Shown in pieces: positions 14,642-18,248 of a stretch of DNA of 18,248 bases. Origin of the DNA: Archangiaceae bacterium (GTDB lineage: Bacteria; Myxococcota; Myxococcia; Myxococcales; Myxococcaceae); assembly GCA_023248915.1 (NCBI GenBank), contig JAHFDQ010000035.1, forward strand, positions 1,843 through 20,090. The letters run 5' to 3'. Below the pieces are notes generated by a model. It was not told the origin of the DNA, searched no databases, and saw nothing but the letters and a program-made list of their open reading frames with translations. The position numbers were made by a program, and so were the translations under genes. How positions within the stretch are numbered: the first letter of the stretch is position 1; each line of letters starts with the position of its first letter.

Positions 14642-15540
14642 GCGCCCGCCTCGGCCGGGTGGCGCTGGAGGAACGAGCGGACCAGCGGCAGCACTTTCTC
14701 GTGCGCGTCGTCGAGGACGAAGTGACCGGCCTCTTCGAAGACATGCTCCTCGGCCGAGGGCAGGCGCAATCTCCACTCGGCGAGGAAGTGGTCGTCGAAG
14801 ACGAAGTCGTGCCGCCCCCAGCAGATCAGCGTGGGCAGGTGGGCGAGCTTGGCGAGGCCCGTCGACACTTCCTGCACCAGCCCCCAGGTGCGGTGCTCGG
14901 GGCCGAGCGGAATGTCCTCGACGAAGCGCTGCACCGCGATGCGGTGGTCCCAACTGTCGTAGGGCGCGAGGTAGCCCTGGCGCACTTCCGGCGTCATCCG
15001 GCCGGGCTTCACCGAGGCGGTGCGTAGCGCCCCGCGCACGAAGGCGTTGAGGCCGCGCACCGGCCACTCGAACCGGCCCAAGCGCTTCACCAGGCCAATC
15101 TGCCAGGGCAGCAGCTTCTTCTCGGGCAGCGGGAAGCCGGCGGTGTTCAACAGCACAATCCGCGAGACGGCCTCGGGGTGGCGGACCGCGAAGGCCAGAC
15201 CAATCATCCCGCCCCAGTCGTGGAGCACCAGGGTGATTCCGCGCGAGATTCCCAGGCTGGACAAGAGCCCCTCGAGGTCCTTCACCCGGCGCTCGAGCGT
15301 GTAGTCGTACTCGGCGTCGCCCGGCTTGTCGGACAGGCCGCACCCGACGTGATCCGGGGCCACCACCCGGTACGAGCCCGACAGGCCGCGGATCAGCTCT
15401 CGGAAGTAGAAGGACCAGGTCGGGTTGCCGTGCAGCATGACGAGCGGTTCGCCCCGCCCTTCGTCGAGGTAGTGCAGGCGCACGCCCTGGCCGACGTCAT
15501 GGTGCCGGCCGTGCCACGGGTAGAGGTCGGCGCTCACCAT
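14638..15540 (-). CDS. oleB: OleB, beta-lactone decarboxylase (haloalkane dehalogenase-like alpha/beta hydrolase)
   Basis: 300-residue alpha/beta hydrolase. Motifs: oxyanion HGNPTWSF (37-44), PDHVGCGLSDKP (62-73), nucleophile elbow LHDWGGMIG (106-114, Asp108), acid Asp245 in WGRHDFVF, and His273 in EAGHFVLDD. An aspartate nucleophile with HGNPTW is the haloalkane-dehalogenase pattern; within ole clusters the enzyme decarboxylates cis-beta-lactones to cis-olefins. The ATG at 15540 overlaps the oleA stop by 7 nt and the frame overlaps oleC by 4 nt. A longer in-frame open stretch reaching 15924 is opposite oleA coding sequence and lacks family similarity. OleB is stand-alone here, not fused to OleC as in some Actinobacteria. 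Confidence 0.92.
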   Translation of the reverse strand: MVSADLYPWHGRHHDVGQGVRLHYLDEGRGEPLVMLHGNPTWSFYFRELIRGLSGSYRVVAPDHVGCGLSDKPGDAEYDYTLERRVKDLEGLLSSLGISRGITLVLHDWGGMIGLAFAVRHPEAVSRIVLLNTAGFPLPEKKLLPWQIGLVKRLGRFEWPVRGLNAFVRGALRTASVKPGRMTPEVRQGYLAPYDSWDHRIAVQRFVEDIPLGPEHRTWGLVQEVSTGLAKLAHLPTLICWGRHDFVFDDHFLAEWRLRLPSAEEHVFEEAGHFVLDDAHEKVLPLVRSFLQRHPAEAGA

Positions 15541-16574
15541 GAGAGCCCCGCCATGAGACAGTTCAGCCCGCTGCCGATGCCGAGGAACGCGACTCGGTCG
15601 CCCGGCGACAGGAAGCCCGCCTCGTCGGCCATCGCCGCCGCCAACGGCAGCGAGACGGTGCCGATGTTGCCCAGGTCGCGGAAGATCGAGAAGTCGCGCT
15701 CGCGCGCAACTCCCAGGGCCGAGAGCACCGCGTCCTGGTGGGCGCTTCCCACCTGGTGGCAGATGACGCGGTCCACTTCCGTAACTCGCCACTCGAGGGT
15801 GCGGAGGAAGCGCTCGAAGGTGCGGACCCCGAGGGCGACGCCGCTTCCGAGCACCGCCGCGGCGTCGGTCTCCATCTCCGAAACAGTCTCGCCCAGTAGC
15901 CCCGAGGGAGGCCCCCAGCGGCACAGCCGGTGGTGCTCGGGCGCGGCGAGGGCGGCGGCTCCGAGCAGGCGGTGGCCCGAGTCCGAGACCGACTCGTCGG
16001 TGAGCACCACGCCGACCGCGCCCGAGCCGCCGGTGAGCGTCGCCAGCGACAGCCGCAGCCGGTCGAGGGTGGGTTCGGCCAGCATCCGGTCGAGGGTGGA
16101 CTCGACGATGGTGCGCGAGCTCTCGGCCGAGACGACCAGCCCGGCGCGTATCTGCCGCAGCTCGATGCGGTTGGCGACGTCGATGAGGCCGTTCACCACG
16201 CCGAGGCAGGCGTTCGAAACGTCATAGACCTGCGCGTCGGAAGAAATTCCCAGCGCGTCGGCCACGGCGCAGGCGGTGGCCGGTTCGAGCCCGTCCTTGC
16301 AGACGCCGGCATAGACGAGCGCTCCGAGGTCCGACGCGGCGACTCCGGCGGCTTCCAGCGCCTTCTTCCCGGCCCGCGCCGAAGCCTCCGCCATGCCCGT
16401 GCCCCGCGGCCAGAAGCGCCGCTCGCGAATCCCGGTGAGCGCCTCGAGCTGGCCCGGGCCGAGGCAGAGCGTCTCGTAGACCGGCGAAAGGCGCGCCTCG
16501 AGCGAAGCCGACGACACCCGCTCGTCCGGCAGCTCGTAGCCGATGGCCTCGAGGCAGACCCGCGACCAGCGCAT
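15534..16574 (-). CDS. oleA: OleA, head-to-head acyl-CoA condensing thiolase
   Basis: 346-residue thiolase-fold enzyme of the FabH/KAS III group. Catalytic Cys123 lies in VSNACLGVVNG, His273 in ICHQVGSAHQ, Asn303 in LGNIGTVSLP; Glu97 in KDGLEPATA sits 26 residues before the Cys, the same spacing as the second-subunit glutamate of Xanthomonas OleA. OleA joins two fatty acyl-CoAs head to head by non-decarboxylative Claisen condensation to a 2-alkyl-3-ketoacid. The start is shared with the upstream stop (TGATG), and AGGGGG (16579-16584) lies 4 nt upstream, so translation is coupled to the dehydratase gene. The same frame is open to 18041 but those extra residues are a shadow of the dehydratase gene. 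Confidence 0.93.
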   Translation of the reverse strand: MRWSRVCLEAIGYELPDERVSSASLEARLSPVYETLCLGPGQLEALTGIRERRFWPRGTGMAEASARAGKKALEAAGVAASDLGALVYAGVCKDGLEPATACAVADALGISSDAQVYDVSNACLGVVNGLIDVANRIELRQIRAGLVVSAESSRTIVESTLDRMLAEPTLDRLRLSLATLTGGSGAVGVVLTDESVSDSGHRLLGAAALAAPEHHRLCRWGPPSGLLGETVSEMETDAAAVLGSGVALGVRTFERFLRTLEWRVTEVDRVICHQVGSAHQDAVLSALGVARERDFSIFRDLGNIGTVSLPLAAAMADEAGFLSPGDRVAFLGIGSGLNCLMAGLSW

Positions 16575-18248
16575 CAGGCCCCCTTTCCCGCCGCGCCCTC
16601 TGGCACGAGCGCGAGGGCGAAGTCCTTCATCTGGTAGATGACGCGGCCGTCCACCGACAACAGGCCGTCGGCGACTACCACCGGCCGGTCTCCTTCCTCG
16701 ATTCGGGTGACGGCGGCCGAGACGCGGACCTCTTGGTTTTTCGGAACCACCTGGCCTCGGTACGTCCACTGGTGCGTTCGCCCGAGCGCCAGCGTCTCGA
16801 AGCGATGCGTCGCCGACGACCGGCCGAAGCGCTCGCGCGCGTAGAGCTTCAACAGCTGGACGAACGCCTCGAGGCCGAGCGAACCGGGCATGACGGGGTC
16901 GCCGACGAAGTGGGCCTTGAAGAACCATTCTTCGGGCCTCACCCGCTTCGCGCCCATCACCTGGCCCAGGCCGTGCGGGCCGCCGGACAGCGTCAGGCCG
17001 TCGAGCCGGTCGAGCATCGAGTAGGCCCCGGCGGGGAGCGACAGGCCTCCGCCCGGGGAGAACGCCCCGCGGCAGGCGCCGGGGTCGAGCGGCGCTTCCG
17101 AAGGCAGCGGCACCCCCTGCCCGGCCCACGGCTCGGGGTGGGCTGCGCCCCGCAGCCCCACCTGCTGGGCCAGCGCCTGCGCGGGGAAGAAGCCGAAGCG
17201 CGTCTGCCCGGTGTAGACCGGCCGCTCGCCCGCGAGCACCCGGAAGGCGAACTGCTGGAGGATCATCCCCCCGGCGTTCGACACCTGCTCCAGCTTCGCC
17301 TGCATGCGCAGCGTGCCCGTGTCGGGCCGGACTTCCTCGTGGATGACCGCCTTGCCTTCCAGGTTGCGGAAGAAGAGGTCTTCGCCCGAGGTGAGCGCCG
17401 ACCCGACGTAGGCGGCGAGGAAGCCGCAGGGCTGGAGCGCCACCTCCAGCAGCACCGCGTAGGGCATCGTCGCCTGGCGGCTCGCGGCGAAGTACCAGGC
17501 GTCTACGGGCACGTCGTACTCGGCCTCGAGCCACCCGGTGGGCTTCATTTCCCACGGCGGGGCGTCGATGCGGTTCACCCTGTCGATGAAGGCGAACGGA
17601 GGCGCCGGCAGCCGCGAAAGCTTCCGCCGTCCGCCCAAGTCGAAGGGGCGGTAGGGGTCGCCGAAGGCCTCGGACGGATTGCCGGTCTGGTAGGCGGCCA
17701 GCTTCGCGAGCTCGAAGAGCGGCTTCCGAGTCCACGCGCCTTCGACGTCGGCGCGCGACAGGCCCACCAGGCGCACCGACAGGTTCTCCATCTTCACCAC
17801 GCGCCGGCCGTCGGCGTACATCGTCGCGTCGGCCACCGCGTAGGGTTCGGGGCCGTAGCCGATTTCCTTCACCTCGAGCTGGTAGCGCACCTGGCGCGTC
17901 TCGGGCGTCACCTGGCCCCGGCACTTCAGGCGCCCGCCCACCCCTGGCAGCGGCGCGTAGTGGAAGCCCTCGGGAAGCTGTCCTTCTCCGGCCACCCAGC
18001 CCTTGCGCAGGAGCAACACCCGAAGCGTGTGCAAGCAGCACTCGTACATGAGGGTGCCGGGCATCACCGGGTCGTCCGAGAAGTGGCAGGTCAGGTACCA
18101 GTCGTCGGGCGTGACGTCCGCTTCGCCCACGATGAGGCCGAGCCCGAAGCGCCCGCCGGTGGGCTCTAGGTCCACGATTCGGTGCACCAGCCGCATTCGG
18201 CCAGAGGGCAGGCGCATCTCGGGCGCGAGCGACATTCCCGCGAAGGCC
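16574..18248 (-). CDS. 3' end of a multidomain PUFA-synthase-type protein: three FabA-like hot-dog dehydratase domains
   Basis: Partial: the frame stays open to the window edge; an internal ATG at 18235 gives 553 residues. Counting from it, domain 1 (7-158) has CHFSDDPVMPGTLMYECCLH (His51, Asp55). Domain 2 (about 203-358) has NRQ-type sequence SRQATMPYAVLLEVALQPCG (252-270) with no His-DP motif. Domain 3 (about 405-545) has AHFVGDPVMPG (His442, Asp446). This alternation of DPVMPG-type and NRQ-type hot dogs is that of PfaC and related secondary-lipid (PUFA/heterocyst glycolipid-like) synthases. These dehydrate, and often isomerise, beta-hydroxyacyl-ACP during chain growth. Domain 2 and 3 look like one double hot-dog; domain 1 probably pairs with a partner upstream of the window. 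It shares TGATG with oleA and is thus part of the ole operon. Confidence 0.82.
   Translation of the reverse strand, partial: AFAGMSLAPEMRLPSGRMRLVHRIVDLEPTGGRFGLGLIVGEADVTPDDWYLTCHFSDDPVMPGTLMYECCLHTLRVLLLRKGWVAGEGQLPEGFHYAPLPGVGGRLKCRGQVTPETRQVRYQLEVKEIGYGPEPYAVADATMYADGRRVVKMENLSVRLVGLSRADVEGAWTRKPLFELAKLAAYQTGNPSEAFGDPYRPFDLGGRRKLSRLPAPPFAFIDRVNRIDAPPWEMKPTGWLEAEYDVPVDAWYFAASRQATMPYAVLLEVALQPCGFLAAYVGSALTSGEDLFFRNLEGKAVIHEEVRPDTGTLRMQAKLEQVSNAGGMILQQFAFRVLAGERPVYTGQTRFGFFPAQALAQQVGLRGAAHPEPWAGQGVPLPSEAPLDPGACRGAFSPGGGLSLPAGAYSMLDRLDGLTLSGGPHGLGQVMGAKRVRPEEWFFKAHFVGDPVMPGSLGLEAFVQLLKLYARERFGRSSATHRFETLALGRTHQWTYRGQVVPKNQEVRVSAAVTRIEEGDRPVVVADGLLSVDGRVIYQMKDFALALVPEGAAGKGA

Noticed and set aside
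12842..14725. 627-codon open frame on the plus strand opposite oleC and oleD
   Set aside because: Antisense to well-recognised genes; Arg/Ala/Pro/His-rich with no domain, as expected from high third-position GC.
16575..18041. N-terminal extension of OleA in the same frame
   Set aside because: The 489 extra residues are low-complexity and lie over the dehydratase gene; OleA homology begins exactly at the ATG at 16574.
16733..18169. 478-codon plus-strand open frame opposite the dehydratase gene
   Set aside because: Shadow frame; the minus strand has clear FabA-like motifs over the whole stretch.

Overview
The window is very GC-rich, tightly packed bacterial DNA. Its style fits a Myxococcota (myxobacteria-like, former Deltaproteobacteria) chromosome: secreted lipoproteins with Asp-Ala-Gly-rich linkers, a 'CGNG..CDDGN..DGC' cysteine repeat typical of that phylum, FG-GAP propellers, and a head-to-head hydrocarbon (ole) operon beside a PUFA-synthase-type dehydratase. 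This placement is inference from gene content; there is no rRNA or marker gene.

Left part (1-8708): an M20 amidohydrolase of the allantoate/N-carbamoyl-amino-acid hydrolase type (+) converges on a two-CBS-domain protein (-). Upstream of the CBS gene, on the same strand, lies a 1160-residue surface lipoprotein. It carries eleven exactly 32-residue repeats whose cysteine spacing matches the C-terminal half of animal ADAM/snake-venom disintegrin domains, followed by an Fn3-like region and seven FG-GAP blades. Divergent from it are a lipoprotein alpha/beta hydrolase and then an RhlE-type DEAD-box RNA helicase.

Middle part (8882-11852): a secreted protein whose C-terminal half resembles the glycine-rich domain of ALK/LTK receptors; a Phd-like antitoxin and VapC-like PIN toxin pair behind a perfect palindromic operator; and a PhnB/YjdN-type VOC protein.

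Right part (11830-18248), all on the minus strand: the 3' end of a large multidomain gene encoding three FabA-like hot-dog folds of the PfaC kind, then oleA, oleB, oleC with overlapping reading frames, then oleD after a 112-nt gap. Together OleA (head-to-head thiolase condensation), OleD (beta-keto reductase), OleC (beta-lactone synthetase) and OleB (beta-lactone decarboxylase) make long-chain cis-olefins. The leading dehydratase suggests that a dedicated polyunsaturated-lipid synthase, mostly outside the window, feeds the pathway.

Several genes (starts at 108, 5711, 8882, 10591) lack a convincing Shine-Dalgarno but have a TAnnnT-like or weaker -10 element 6-9 nt before the start codon, so they may be leaderless. 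No tRNA, rRNA, CRISPR array, insertion sequence or origin was seen.
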